A stretch of 40,016 bases of DNA from Acidobacteriota bacterium (lineage in GTDB: Bacteria; Acidobacteriota; Vicinamibacteria; Vicinamibacterales; JAHECP01): the NCBI GenBank assembly GCA_024641665.1, contig JAHECP010000038.1:1-40016 (forward strand), read 5' to 3'. Under the pieces are notes generated by a model that worked only from the letters and a program-made list of their open reading frames with translations, did not search any database and had not been told where the DNA came from. The position numbers and the translations under genes are program-made. Positions 1 through 10,585 of this stretch are shown here, piece by piece (the stretch's first letter is position 1; each line of letters begins with the position of its first letter).

Positions 1-1128
1 GCGCTGCTGGCCGCGGCGGCGATCGGCTGCGGCACACCCGGCCCGGCCAGCGCGCCGGCGGACGGTCCGGCCGCGGCGCCGCAGCCGAACCTGTTCAGCG
101 TCCCGGCGAACCAGCTGCCGAACCTGCAGATCGCCACGGTGGCGCGCGCGTCGTGGCCCGTCGTGGTCCGCACGTCGGGCACGGTGGGCTGGGACGCCGA
201 CCACACCACGCAGGCCATCACCCAGGTCAGCGGTCCGGTGACGCGCATCCTCGTGGACACCGGGGCGCGCGTGCAGGCGGGCGACCCGCTGCTCTACGTC
301 TCGAGCCCCGACTTCGCCGGCGCCGTGTCGGCCTACCGGATGGCGCGCAACCGCCTCGACCTCGCGAAGCGCACGCTCGACCGCAACCGCGACCTGCTCG
401 CGCACAAGGCGATCGCCGAGAAGGACCTCGAGCAGTCGGAGGCCGACTATCACGACGCGGCGACGGAGGTGCAGAACACGCTGGACGCGCTCCGGATCTA
501 CGGCGTGAGCCCGGCCGACCTCCAGGCCGCCGACGAGCAGGACGGCCCGGTGACGCCGGAGCTCGCCGTGCGCGCGCCGATCGCGGGCACCGTCGTCGAG
601 AAGAGCGTGCTGCCGGGGCAGGTCATCCAGGCCGGATCGACCGTGTGCTTCGTCATCAGCAACGTCTCCACGGTGTGGGTGCAGGGTCACGTCTACGACA
701 GCGACCTGGCTGGCGTCCGCCGGGGCGACGAGGTCGAGGTGACGAGCCCGGTGTTCCCGCACCCCTACGCGGGCGTGGTCGGGTACATCGGCGCCGCGCT
801 GGACCCGGCCACCCGCACCACGCCGGTCCGCATCGTGACGCGCAACACCGACGGCCTCCTGAAGAAGGACCTGTTCGTGGACGTGGCCATCCACACGGCG
901 ACCGAGAAGGACGCGGTGGTCGTGCCGACCTCGGCCGTGCTCTACAACGAGGACAACTTCCCGTTCGTGTACCTGGAGGCGAAGCCGGGCCAGTTCGCCC
1001 AGCGGCTGGTGAAGACGGGCGCCAACCAGGACGACATGGTCCAGATCCTGGACGGCCTCGCCCCCGGCGATCGGATCGTGTCCCAGGGCAGCGTGTTCCT
1101 GCAGTTCGCCCAGACCTACCAGCGGTGA
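1..1128 (+). CDS. RND efflux periplasmic adaptor (HlyD/CusB type), 5' partial
   Basis: This is the membrane-fusion protein that links an inner-membrane RND pump to an outer-membrane channel. The reading frame is open from base 1, so the true start lies before the window. The first visible residues are a hydrophobic stretch ending in AAAAIGCG, a lipobox, so the protein is probably a lipoprotein anchored in the inner membrane. It then shows a lipoyl-like half (VSGPVTRILVDTGARVQAGD), a charged helical hairpin, the second lipoyl half (APIAGTVVEKSVLPGQVI), and the beta-barrel and membrane-proximal domains. An ATG at 139 is not the start, because it falls after the lipobox and a Pro/Ala linker. The pump gene follows 16 bp downstream, so the two are co-transcribed. 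The heavy-metal assignment comes from that pump. No metal-binding His/Met-rich domain is visible in the part seen. Confidence 0.9.
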   Translation, partial: ALLAAAAIGCGTPGPASAPADGPAAAPQPNLFSVPANQLPNLQIATVARASWPVVVRTSGTVGWDADHTTQAITQVSGPVTRILVDTGARVQAGDPLLYVSSPDFAGAVSAYRMARNRLDLAKRTLDRNRDLLAHKAIAEKDLEQSEADYHDAATEVQNTLDALRIYGVSPADLQAADEQDGPVTPELAVRAPIAGTVVEKSVLPGQVIQAGSTVCFVISNVSTVWVQGHVYDSDLAGVRRGDEVEVTSPVFPHPYAGVVGYIGAALDPATRTTPVRIVTRNTDGLLKKDLFVDVAIHTATEKDAVVVPTSAVLYNEDNFPFVYLEAKPGQFAQRLVKTGANQDDMVQILDGLAPGDRIVSQGSVFLQFAQTYQR

Positions 1129-1144
1129 TGAGGCGAGGTTCCCG

Positions 1145-4100
1145 ATGATCGACCGCATTGTCTCGTTCGCTCTGTCGCAGCGGTTCCTCGTCGTCATGAC
1201 GATGCTGGCCCTCGGGGCGTGGGGCGTCGTGTCGTTCCAGCGTCTGCCGATCGACGCGTATCCCGATCTGTCGCCGCCCCACGTCGAGATCGTCACGCAG
1301 TGGCCCGGCCACGCCGCCGAGGAGGTGGAGCGGCTCATCACCATCCCGATCGAGCTCGAGATGAACGGCATCCCGAAGCTCGAGGCGCTCCGGTCCATCT
1401 CGCTGTACGGGTTGTCGTCGGTCAAGATGAACTTCGAGTACGACGCCGACCCGTACTTCGCGCGCGAGCAGGCGTTCGAGCGCGTGCCGAGCGCCGCGGT
1501 GCCCGCCGGCGTCAGCGCCGACATCTCGCCGCTCTACAGCCCGAGCGGCCTGATCTACCGGTACGTGCTTCAGAGCACCGATCGCTCGCCCCAGGACCTG
1601 AAGACCCTCGAGGATTGGGTCGTCGAGCGCCGCTACCGGGCGATCCAGGGCGTGGCCGGTGACTCGGGCTTCGGCGGCACCACGATGCAGTACCAGGTGC
1701 TGCTCGACCCGCGGCGGCTCCTGTCGTTCGGCGTCTCGGTGCCGCAGGTCGTGGCCCAGCTCGCCGCGAACAACGCGAACGCGGGCGGCGGGTTCTACTC
1801 GCAGGGCGGGCAGTTCTACTACGTGCGCGGCCTGGGCCTGGTCCGCACGCTCGACGACATCGGCAACGTCGTGCTGACGGCACACAAGGGCATCCCCGTG
1901 CACGTGCACGACGTGGCCAACGTCGAGATCGGCCATGCGGTGCGCCTCGGCCAGTTCGGGTACATGAAGCAGGACGAGGCCGTCGAGGGCGTCATCCTGA
2001 TGCGCGTCGGCGAGCAGGCCCAGGTGATCCTGAAGCGCGTGGAGCAGGTCACCCAGAACCTGAACGAGCACGTGCTGCCGCCCGACGTGAAGGTGGTGCC
2101 CTTCTACGATCGCTCCGACCTCATCGCCGAGACGACGAAGACCGTGGAGCGCAACCTGCTCCGGGGCATGCTGCTCGTGCTGGTCGTGCTGGGCCTGCTG
2201 CTCTTCAGCGTCCGGACGGCCATCATCGTGGCCGTCACGATCCCCTTCTCGCTGCTCTTCGCGTTCATCTGCCTCGACTGGGCGAACATCCCGGCCAACC
2301 TGCTGTCGATCGGCGCGATCGACTTCGGCATCATCGTGGACGGCTCGGTCGTGATGGTCGAGAACATCTTCCGCGAGCTGGCCGAGCGCCACGGGCAGGA
2401 GTACGACCTCATCGAGGTGATCCGCGCCGCCGCGCGCGACGTCGAGCGGCCGATCTTCTACGCGGTGGCCGTGATCATCGCCGGCTACCTGCCCATCTAC
2501 GCGCTGTCGGGGCCGTCCGGCCGGCTGTTCCACCCGATGGCCGACACGATGTCGTTCGCGCTCATCGGCGCGCTGCTGTGCGCGCTGACGCTTTTGCCCG
2601 TGCTGTGCGCCTGGTTCCTGCGGAAGGGCGTGAAGGAGCCGAGCGTCGCGCTCTACGAGAGCGTGCGCCGGCTCTACGGCCGCCTGCTGAACGTCGCGCT
2701 CACCTACCGCAAGGCGACCGTGGCGTTCTGCCTGGCCGTGTTCGGCGCGTCGCTGCTCCTCGTGCCGTTCATCGGCGCGGAGTTCATGCCCCACCTCGAC
2801 GAGGGCGCGCTCTGGGTGCGCGCCACCACGCCCTACACCATCTCGTTCGACGAGGCGTCGGCGCTCGCGCCGAAGATCCGCAACGTGCTCCTCGGCTTCC
2901 CGCAGGTCACCGTGGTCGGGAACGAGCTCGGCCGGCCCGACGACGGCACCGATCCCATCGGGTTCTTCAACGACGAGTTCTTCGTGGGGCTCAAGCCGTA
3001 CGACGACCCGGCGTGGCAGGGCGACATCCGGACCAAACCGCAGCTCATCGCGGCGGTCCAGGAGAAGCTGTCGGTGTTCCCGGGCGTGATCTTCAACTAC
3101 ACGCAGCCGGCCGAGGACGCCGTGGACGAGGCCGAGACGGGCCTCAAGAGCGCGCTGGCCGTGAAGATCTTCGGCCCCGACCTCCCGACGCTCGAGCAGA
3201 AGGCCGAGGCGGTGAAGCGGATCATCGAGAAGGTGCCCGGCATCACCGACATCACCATCGTCCGCGAGCTGGGCCAGCCGAGCCTGACCGTCGAGCCGAA
3301 CCGCGAGAAGCTCGCGCGCTACGGTCTGAACGTGTCGGACATCAACGCCGTGCTCGAGACCGGCGTCGGCGGCACCGCCGCGACCCAGGTCATCCAGGGC
3401 GAGCAGCAGTTCGATCTCGTCGTCCGCATGCAGGAGCCCTTCCGCAAGGACATGGACGCGATCAAGCACCTGCTCGTCGCGACACCCGACGGCCAGCAGC
3501 TGCCGCTCGGCGAGTTCGCGGACATCAAGGTGAGCAAGGGCGCGTCGTTCATCTACCGCGAGTCGAACTCACGCTACATCGGCATCCAGTACAGCGTGCA
3601 GGGCCGCGACCTGGCCAGCGCCGTCGACCAGGCGCGAGCGGCCGTGGCGAGCGCCGTGCCGCTGCCGACCGGCTACGCGTACGACTGGGGCGGGGAGTAC
3701 AAGGACTACCTGGCGGCGCGGTCGCAGCTGGACGTCATCCTGCCGCTCACGGTCGTGCTGATCCTGGGGATCCTGTTCGCGCTCTACGGCAACCTGAAGT
3801 TCCCGCTGATCATCATGTTCAGCACCCTGGTCACCGAGCCGGTGGGCGGCCTGCTCGCGCTCAAGCTGACGGGCACCAACTTCAGCGTGTCGTCCGTGCT
3901 CGGCTTCCTCGCGCTGATGGGCGTGGCCGTGCAGACCGACGTGATCCTCTACTCGTTCATCAACAAGCTGCGGCTCGAAGGGAAGGACATCCTGACGGCC
4001 ACGCACGAGGCCGCCCTGCTCAGGCTGCGGCCGATCATGATGACGGCGCTCGTGGCGTGCCTGGGCCTGCTGCCCGCCGCGATGTCCACCGGCATCGGCA

Positions 4101-4228
4101 GCGACTCGCAGAAGCCGTTCGCCATCGTCATCGTCGGCGGCCTGCTGTCGCGGCTGGCGCTGTCGATTTTCATGGCGCCGGCCCTCTACGCCCTGCTGGC
4201 GCGCAAGGGGGACATTCTGAAGGTGTAG
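1145..4228 (+). CDS. CzcA-type heavy-metal RND efflux pump
   Basis: Inner-membrane proton/metal antiporter of the HME-RND family, 1027 residues, close to the usual length (about 1040). The N-terminus has the RND signature (FALSQRFLVVMTMLALGAWG, first membrane helix) and the second helix cluster begins near residue 340. The fourth-helix motif AIDFGIIVDGSVVMVEN places acidic residues at D393, D399 and E406. This is the same spacing as the three proton-relay residues known from CzcA (D402, D408, E415) and differs from the CusA form, so divalent cations such as Co, Zn, Cd or Ni are more likely substrates than Cu/Ag. The ATG at 1145 follows a GGCGAGG-like ribosome site and lies 16 bp after the adaptor gene. 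No regulator or outer-membrane channel is in view; these are probably upstream. The substrate is inferred. Confidence 0.93.
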   Translation: MIDRIVSFALSQRFLVVMTMLALGAWGVVSFQRLPIDAYPDLSPPHVEIVTQWPGHAAEEVERLITIPIELEMNGIPKLEALRSISLYGLSSVKMNFEYDADPYFAREQAFERVPSAAVPAGVSADISPLYSPSGLIYRYVLQSTDRSPQDLKTLEDWVVERRYRAIQGVAGDSGFGGTTMQYQVLLDPRRLLSFGVSVPQVVAQLAANNANAGGGFYSQGGQFYYVRGLGLVRTLDDIGNVVLTAHKGIPVHVHDVANVEIGHAVRLGQFGYMKQDEAVEGVILMRVGEQAQVILKRVEQVTQNLNEHVLPPDVKVVPFYDRSDLIAETTKTVERNLLRGMLLVLVVLGLLLFSVRTAIIVAVTIPFSLLFAFICLDWANIPANLLSIGAIDFGIIVDGSVVMVENIFRELAERHGQEYDLIEVIRAAARDVERPIFYAVAVIIAGYLPIYALSGPSGRLFHPMADTMSFALIGALLCALTLLPVLCAWFLRKGVKEPSVALYESVRRLYGRLLNVALTYRKATVAFCLAVFGASLLLVPFIGAEFMPHLDEGALWVRATTPYTISFDEASALAPKIRNVLLGFPQVTVVGNELGRPDDGTDPIGFFNDEFFVGLKPYDDPAWQGDIRTKPQLIAAVQEKLSVFPGVIFNYTQPAEDAVDEAETGLKSALAVKIFGPDLPTLEQKAEAVKRIIEKVPGITDITIVRELGQPSLTVEPNREKLARYGLNVSDINAVLETGVGGTAATQVIQGEQQFDLVVRMQEPFRKDMDAIKHLLVATPDGQQLPLGEFADIKVSKGASFIYRESNSRYIGIQYSVQGRDLASAVDQARAAVASAVPLPTGYAYDWGGEYKDYLAARSQLDVILPLTVVLILGILFALYGNLKFPLIIMFSTLVTEPVGGLLALKLTGTNFSVSSVLGFLALMGVAVQTDVILYSFINKLRLEGKDILTATHEAALLRLRPIMMTALVACLGLLPAAMSTGIGSDSQKPFAIVIVGGLLSRLALSIFMAPALYALLARKGDILKV

Positions 4229-4271
4229 GGGTCAGGGGTCAGGAGTTAGGGGTCAGGGGTCAGGGGTCAGG
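4228..4271. repeat. GGGGTCA tandem word repeat
   Basis: The spacer after the pump gene consists almost entirely of imperfect seven-base units, GGGGTCA, with one GGAGTTA variant. The same word recurs in this window at 12835-12854 (opposite strand) and 28115-28148, always outside intact genes. The function is unknown. The unit spacing is too short for a CRISPR array. Confidence 0.8.
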
Positions 4272-4307
4272 AAGAGCGTTGAGACCGGCGGTCCGACCGG
4301 GGAGAGC

Positions 4308-5109
4308 ATGAACACGCGCGCAGAGGACGGCTGGAACGCCGGCGATACGTACGAGACGTTCATGGGCCGTTGGAGCCGTCCTCTCGCCGAGACGTTCCTC
4401 GACTGGCTGGACGCCGCACACGGCGGGCATTGGCTCGACGTCGGAACGGGCTCGGGTGCGCTCGCCGCCGCGATCTGCGCTCGGGCCGCGCCGGCATCGG
4501 TCATGGCCTGCGACCCTTCGCCTTCTTTCATCGATGCGGCCCGCCGCAAACTGGCCGACCCGCGGGTGACCTTTACGGTTGCGGGGGCTGGAAGCCTCCC
4601 CCGCCGTGACGGTGGATACGATGCGGCCGTCTCGGGCCTCGCGCTCAATTTCTTCCCAGACCCGTCTCTCGCGATCGTCGAGCAGCTCGACGCGGTCCGC
4701 CCCGGCGGGCTGGTGGGCGCGTTCGTCTGGGACTACGCCCGAGGGATGGAATTCCTGAGGCACTTCTGGGACGCCGCCGCGACAGTCGAGCCTCGAGCGG
4801 CGGAGGCAGACGAAGGGCTCCGCTTCCCGATCTGCAACCCCCGTCGCCTCGAGTCGCTGTTCCGGTCTGCCGGCGCAACACGGATTCGGGGAGCGGCCTT
4901 GTCGGTGCCGACCGTGTTCTCAGGCTTCGAGGACTACTGGCGCCCGTTTCTCGGCGGCACCGGCCCGGCACCAAGCCTGGTGGCCACCCTTTCTGAAGAG
5001 CAGCGCGCCGGTCTTGTGTCTGACCTCAGGCGCCGCCTCGGCGCGCAGGGCGATGGCAGTATCGCCCTTCGGGCTCGCGCCTGGGCGGTGGTTGGCTATA
5101 GGAGCTCGG

Positions 5110-5123
<14 letters not shown>
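4308..5123 (+). CDS. Class I SAM-dependent methyltransferase
   Basis: Cytoplasmic methyltransferase of the Methyltransf_11/UbiE-like fold, 271 residues. Motif I, which binds SAM, is [16 protein letters not shown] at residues 41-56. The acidic residue after strand beta-2 is D69 (MACDPS), and the motif IV region is [15 protein letters not shown] at residues 104-118. The N-terminal [21 protein letters not shown] is typical of a widespread uncharacterised family of small-molecule methyltransferases. The ATG at 4308 follows a GGGGAG ribosome site. The gene stands alone after the word-repeat spacer, and its last 14 bp overlap the end of the opposite-strand topoisomerase gene. Its GC content is slightly lower than that of its neighbours. 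The acceptor substrate cannot be told from the sequence. Confidence 0.88.
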
Positions 5124-7548
<2,425 letters not shown>

Positions 7549-7943
7549 CGAGCTGTGCCTCCCGGGGGACTATCGTAACCCAGAACGGCGTCACGCTCTC
7601 TTCGCCGCCCACGTACGTCAACCACGATGACACGAAGGCCACGAGGGCTGCGGGCACGAGGCTGGCGACCTGGCGGCCCGACCACGGGCGGGCCGCTCGG
7701 GGCGACGCGTGAGATCGCGAGAACGAAACGCGCGCGATGGCAGTCTTCCGGGCTCAGGCGCGCTTCGTTCTCGCGATCTCACACGCCGCCCGGCCGCCTC
7801 CGGCGGCCGAGGTCGCCAGCCGGAGGTGATCGTCCACTTGTATTGAATGATGAGGAGATCACGAAGCGACGTCACGCGTGATGCAGCGTGACAGCCCATC
7901 GTGCCCTTCGTGGGACCGCTGAGGCATCGTCGTGCCATCGTGG
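7549..7943. other. Gene-free spacer between the topoisomerase and ADOP genes
   Basis: This 395-bp stretch has no convincing gene. The longest plus-strand frame (7627-7881) has an Arg/Pro-rich translation without recognisable motifs and reads straight through the large inverted repeat at 7660-7821. The flanks contain short repeated words such as CACGAAGGCCACGAGG and the complementary CCTTCGTG, similar to the low-complexity words at 28186-28240. A GGGAGG ribosome site for the topoisomerase gene lies at 7558-7563. Confidence 0.6.
7660..7821. repeat. 162-bp cloverleaf-like inverted repeat
   Basis: Four nested stems can be read directly. The outer stem has 12 bp (GGCTGGCGACCT at 7660-7671 with 7810-7821). 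A left hairpin has 7 bp (7673-7679 with 7690-7696). A central stem has 19 bp (GTGAGATCGCGAGAACGAA at 7709-7727 with 7764-7782) and extends further with mismatches. A right hairpin has 8 bp (7791-7798 with 7802-7809) and a 3-nt loop, and abuts the outer stem. Together they form a four-way junction. It could be a non-autonomous mobile element (MITE or REP cluster) or a structured RNA. No known RNA family is recognised. Confidence 0.72.
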
Positions 7944-10352
7944 TCACTCGCGCAGCGTGCGGATCGGGTCGATGGCAATCGCGCGGCGAGCCGGGACGTA
8001 GCTCGCCAGGAGCGCGACGGTCGCGAGCACCAGCGTCACACCGCCGAAGGTGAGCGGGTCGTTCGGCCCGACCCCGAGCAGGACGCCCGCGATCACCTGC
8101 GCCAGCGCACGCCCGCCCAGCAGCCCGAACGCCAGGCCCACGACCAGGAGCTTGACGCCCTGCCCCATCACGAGGCGCATCACGTCGGCGCCCCGCGCGC
8201 CGAGCGCCAGGCGCACGCCGAACTCCTGCGACCGCTGCGCCACCGAGTAGGACATGACGCCGTAGAGCCCCGCCGACGCCAGCAGCAGCGCGACGAACGC
8301 GAACGCGGTGAACATGCCGTACAGCAGCCGGTCGCTCGCGAGCTCCTCGTGGAACCGCTGGGCCATCGTCCGCGCGTCGTAGACCGCCTGGTCGGGATCC
8401 ACCTCGTGGATCGTGCTGCGCACCGCGGCCAGCAGGCCGCCGGCGTCCGTCGTCGTCCGGACCGCGATCGCCATGGCGCGCGACGGATGCTGCGCCGCGG
8501 GCACGTAGAGCTGCGGGTTCTCGGGTCCGTTCAAGTCGGGGTTGTTCAGCACGTCGCCCACCACGCCGACGACGGTCAGCCAGGGGCCGGCCTGGTTCGG
8601 ATCGCCCAGCCTGATCCGCTGGCCGACCGGATCGCCGTCCGGCCAGTAGCGCCGCGCGGCCTCCCGGCTGACGAGGGCGACCCCCGCGGCCTGGGGCCCG
8701 TCGTCGCGGGTGAAGACCCGCCCGCGCACGAGGGGGATGTCGAAGGTCCGGAAGTAGTCGGGGCTCGCCGTGGTCCGGAGCGCCCACGGGCGGTCGGACA
8801 GCGTCGGCGCGGGACGCCCCTCGATCGAGAAGTCGGTCGATCCCGGACTGCCGAAGGCCGGCAGGTCGTCGACCACGGCGGCCGTCGCGACGCCCGGGAG
8901 CCGGGCGAGCCGATCGACCACCGTGTCGTAGAACAGCCGGGCCCGCTCGTCGTCCGGGTAGCGCGGGCCGGTCAAGTCCACGTGCATGGTCAGCACGTTG
9001 GCCGGATCGAAGCCGATGGCGAGGTGCGCCTCCGCGATGGCGGTCCGGATGATGAGCCCGGACAGGACGAGCAGCGTCATCGCCAGGCCGAGCTGCGCGA
9101 CGACCAGCGCGTTGCGGCTGCGGCCGCGACCGCCGCCGCTCGTCCGCCCGCCTTCCTTGAGCGCCTCGTTCAGGTCGAGCCGCGAGGCCTGCAGCGCCGG
9201 GAGGAACGAGAAGAGGAGCGGCGTCAGGAGCGAGAGCGACGCCGCGAAGACCAGCACCCGATGGTCCAGCACGATCTGCTGGAAGAACGGCTCGTAGGCG
9301 ACCGCCTGCATGATCAACAGGCCGCCCTTGGCGATCGCGAGGCCGACCGCGCCGCCCAGCAGGCCGAGCAGCAGGCTCTCGGTGAGGATCTGGCGGACGA
9401 GGCGCAGTCGGCCCGCACCGAGCGCGGCGCGCAGCGCGATCTCCTTCCGCCGCGCGACGGCGCGCGCCAGCATCAGGTTCGCCACGTTCGCGCACGCGAT
9501 GACGAGCACGAGCGACACGAAGACGCCCAGCAGCCCCAGCACGAGCCAGCCGTTGGCGCCCGTCATCGCCACGAGCGCCGGCACCACGCGCGCATTCCAT
9601 CCGGTGTTCGTCACGGGGTGATCCTGCTGCAGCTGCCGCGCGACGGTCTCGACCTCGGCGGAGGCCTGCGCGACGGTGGCGCCCGGACCAAGCCGGCCGT
9701 ACACCCGCAGGTCGCGCGTGTCGCGCGGGGTGTCGGCCGGAAGCGCCAGCGGTGTCCAGACGTCGATCAGGCTCAGGTTGCCGAGCTCGGCTTCGGGATC
9801 GAGCACGCCGACGACGGTGTACGGCTCCCCGTTGAGCGTGATGGCCTGTCCGACGATGCCCGGGTCGGCGGCGAACTGCCGGCGCCAGAACCCGTCGGAC
9901 AGGATGACGGCGTGGCCGGCGCCCGGCGCGTCCTCCTCGGCCCGGAAGTTCCGCCCGAGCTCGAGCTTGAACCCCCAGATGTCGAGCAGGTTCCACGAGA
10001 CCCGCTGGGCCTCGACGCGCATGGGCTCGCCGTGGCCCGAGAGCGTGTAGGTGCCCGAGGTCATCGCTCCCAAGGCCGAGAACGTCCGCGTCTTCGCCTG
10101 CCAGTCCAGGAAGTCCTGGTACGACACGCGCGCGCGGTCGCTGCCGCGCTGCGGGTCAATGGCAAAGATCGACGCCAGGGTGTCGATGTTCCTGAGCGGC
10201 AGCGGCCGCAAGAGCATGAAGCTGACGATGCTGAAGATGAGCGTGTTGGCGCCGATGGCGAGGGCCAGCGTGAGGCCAACGACGGTGGTGAAGCCCGGCT
10301 GTTTCACCAGCAGCCGCGCGCCGTATCTGACGTCCTGCACGAGATCCCGCAT
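7944..10352 (-). CDS. ADOP-family ABC permease (MacB/FtsX type), copy 1
   Basis: Membrane protein of 802 residues in the acidobacterial 'duplicated orphan permease' family. It consists of two tandem modules, each a MacB-type periplasmic domain plus an FtsX permease domain. The N-terminus ([20 protein letters not shown], then a membrane helix and [10 protein letters not shown]) is diagnostic. The first FtsX block contains [20 protein letters not shown], and the second contains [20 protein letters not shown] and ends in the conserved [15 protein letters not shown]. The ATG at 10352 is chosen because a GGGAGG ribosome site lies 9 nt upstream; a TTG at 10361 would abut that site. There is no ATPase gene next to it and no PadR regulator, which often accompanies this family. 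It is divergent from the M28 peptidase gene. Its transport role is unproven. Confidence 0.9.
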   Translation of the reverse strand: MRDLVQDVRYGARLLVKQPGFTTVVGLTLALAIGANTLIFSIVSFMLLRPLPLRNIDTLASIFAIDPQRGSDRARVSYQDFLDWQAKTRTFSALGAMTSGTYTLSGHGEPMRVEAQRVSWNLLDIWGFKLELGRNFRAEEDAPGAGHAVILSDGFWRRQFAADPGIVGQAITLNGEPYTVVGVLDPEAELGNLSLIDVWTPLALPADTPRDTRDLRVYGRLGPGATVAQASAEVETVARQLQQDHPVTNTGWNARVVPALVAMTGANGWLVLGLLGVFVSLVLVIACANVANLMLARAVARRKEIALRAALGAGRLRLVRQILTESLLLGLLGGAVGLAIAKGGLLIMQAVAYEPFFQQIVLDHRVLVFAASLSLLTPLLFSFLPALQASRLDLNEALKEGGRTSGGGRGRSRNALVVAQLGLAMTLLVLSGLIIRTAIAEAHLAIGFDPANVLTMHVDLTGPRYPDDERARLFYDTVVDRLARLPGVATAAVVDDLPAFGSPGSTDFSIEGRPAPTLSDRPWALRTTASPDYFRTFDIPLVRGRVFTRDDGPQAAGVALVSREAARRYWPDGDPVGQRIRLGDPNQAGPWLTVVGVVGDVLNNPDLNGPENPQLYVPAAQHPSRAMAIAVRTTTDAGGLLAAVRSTIHEVDPDQAVYDARTMAQRFHEELASDRLLYGMFTAFAFVALLLASAGLYGVMSYSVAQRSQEFGVRLALGARGADVMRLVMGQGVKLLVVGLAFGLLGGRALAQVIAGVLLGVGPNDPLTFGGVTLVLATVALLASYVPARRAIAIDPIRTLRE

Positions 10353-10457
10353 CGTCCGCAACCTCCCGACCGGCGGTGTGGCAGTCTGGCAGAGAAGCCG
10401 GCGCCGACGCGCCGCCCCGAGAGATCTTACGCGCCGGCTGGCGGCGCGGTTCCGGGG

Positions 10458-10543
10458 CGCTGGGCGTTGGGCGCTGGGCGTTGGGCGCGCGTGAGCCGTC
10501 GGCCGTCAGCCGGCGTGAGCCGTAAGCCGTGAGCCGTCAGCCG
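10458..10543. repeat. GGCGCTG and GTGAGCCGTC word repeats
   Basis: Two blocks of short words lie between the divergent ADOP and peptidase genes. The first block alternates GGCGCTG with GGCGTTG. The second is made of repeats of GTGAGCCGT and CAGCCGG. The tract ends 5 bp before a -10-like box. It belongs to the same kind of spacer low complexity seen at 4228, 12779, 28115 and 32714. Confidence 0.7.
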
Positions 10544-10547
10544 GATG

Positions 10548-10553
10548 TATACT
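10548..10553 (+). promoter_or_regulatory. -10 box (TATACT) of the M28 peptidase gene
   Basis: TATACT matches the sigma-70 -10 consensus at five of six positions and stands out in GC-rich surroundings. It lies 32 nt before the ATG at 10586 and leaves room for an AGGAGGGG ribosome site at 10576-10583. No clear -35 hexamer is seen, because the upstream DNA is word repeat. Confidence 0.55.
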
Positions 10554-10585
10554 CTTCCCTCCAGAGGAGTCAGTCAGGAGGGGCA

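Noticed and set aside
656-3469. A 937-codon open frame on the minus strand opposite the efflux genes
   Set aside because: It is a GC-bias shadow: it is rich in Arg, His, Asp and Leu with no domain, and lies antisense to a pump with clear family motifs.
4228-4271. Possible CRISPR array or minisatellite
   Set aside because: Units are only seven bases with no spacers, and no cas genes are present; treated as a word repeat.
7569-7574. -10-like box (GATAGT on the minus strand) for the topoisomerase gene
   Set aside because: Transcription from it would start on or after the ribosome-binding site, so it cannot serve the TTG start as a leadered mRNA.
7627-7881. An 84-codon plus-strand open frame in the spacer
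   Set aside because: It runs through the cloverleaf repeat, has no ribosome site and an Arg/Pro-rich translation.
10529-10585. Upstream start for the M28 peptidase
   Set aside because: It would include the -10 box and lacks a ribosome site; the ATG at 10586 has AGGAGGGG and starts a normal signal peptide.
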